DNA from: an uncultured Rivibacter sp.
GTDB taxonomy: Bacteria; Pseudomonadota; Gammaproteobacteria; Burkholderiales; Burkholderiaceae
Reading direction: 5' to 3'
Assembly: GCA_946480925.1 (NCBI GenBank)
Contig: CAMLLU010000129.1
Location: 1 to 7,231, forward strand
Length of the DNA stretch: 7,231 bases
Part shown: positions 7,149-7,231 of the stretch, in pieces
Position numbering within the stretch: position 1 is the first letter of the stretch
Layout of the letters: every line of letters begins with the position of its first letter
Program-made: the position numbers and the translations under genes
The notes under the pieces: model-generated
Seen by the model: only the letters and a program-made list of their open reading frames with translations
The model's database searches: none
Told to the model about the DNA's origin: nothing

Positions 7149-7231
7149 TCAGTTCCCCTCGAAGCGCGGCTTCTGTTTGGCCACGAAGGCGTTGTAGGCC
7201 CGCGTGAAGTCTTCGGTCAGCATGCAGATGG
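7149..7231 (-). CDS. Enoyl-CoA hydratase/isomerase family protein, C-terminal 26 codons (cut by window edge)
   Basis: Only the end of the gene is visible: CMLTEDFTRAYNAFVAKQKP, then RFEGN and a stop. The pattern of Thr/Ser-Glu-Asp, a helix with Ala-Phe, then Lys-x-Lys-Pro-x-Phe is the standard C-terminus of crotonase-superfamily hydratases, whose last helix caps the neighbouring subunit's active site. The family normally adds water to an enoyl-CoA. Here it would follow or precede the acyl-CoA dehydrogenase step on the CoA-bound aromatic or alicyclic intermediate. Catalytic residues and the oxyanion hole lie beyond the edge, so hydratase, isomerase and ring-opening hydrolase cannot be told apart. 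Confidence 0.75.
   Translation of the reverse strand, partial: ICMLTEDFTRAYNAFVAKQKPRFEGN

Overview
The window holds eight genes, all on the minus strand and tightly packed, and reads as one stretch of a catabolic operon transcribed from right to left. The high G+C content, the G/C-rich third codon positions and three kinds of short palindromic repeat typical of Burkholderiales chromosomes suggest a betaproteobacterium, possibly of the Rubrivivax/Leptothrix/Comamonadaceae type. That placement is inference from sequence style, not from a marker gene. No RNA gene, insertion sequence, phage gene or CRISPR array was seen.

In transcription order, the catabolic part comes first. It has the last 26 codons of an enoyl-CoA hydratase (7231-7149), an acyl-CoA dehydrogenase (6975-5830) and an aryl-CoA ligase of the benzoate/2-aminobenzoate type (5822-4194). 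A complete branched-chain-amino-acid-type (HAAT) ABC importer follows: a periplasmic binding protein (4139-2970), the permeases LivH (2837-1917) and LivM (1911-853), the ATPase LivG (856-104), and the first 35 codons of LivF (107-1), which runs off the left edge.

The simplest reading is uptake of an aromatic carboxylate by the importer and its activation to a CoA thioester by the ligase. The dehydrogenase and hydratase would then carry out beta-oxidation-like steps on the CoA-bound product. The ligase most resembles 2-aminobenzoate-CoA ligases, so an aerobic CoA-dependent anthranilate route like the abm pathway of Azoarcus evansii is the leading hypothesis. The ring-attacking monooxygenase/reductase of that route is not in the window, and benzoate or another substituted benzoate is possible.

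The most unusual part is at the junctions. Three different palindromic repeats lie inside the operon. One (1807-1887) is exactly 27 codons long and lies in frame in the N-terminus of LivM. One (7035-7131) separates hydratase from dehydrogenase yet leaves a 56-codon frame open across the gap, with a good ribosome-binding site and a stop one base before the dehydrogenase start. One (about 2892-2968) is a cluster of hairpins directly after the binding-protein gene. I did not see an undescribed enzyme system; the gene content is conventional.
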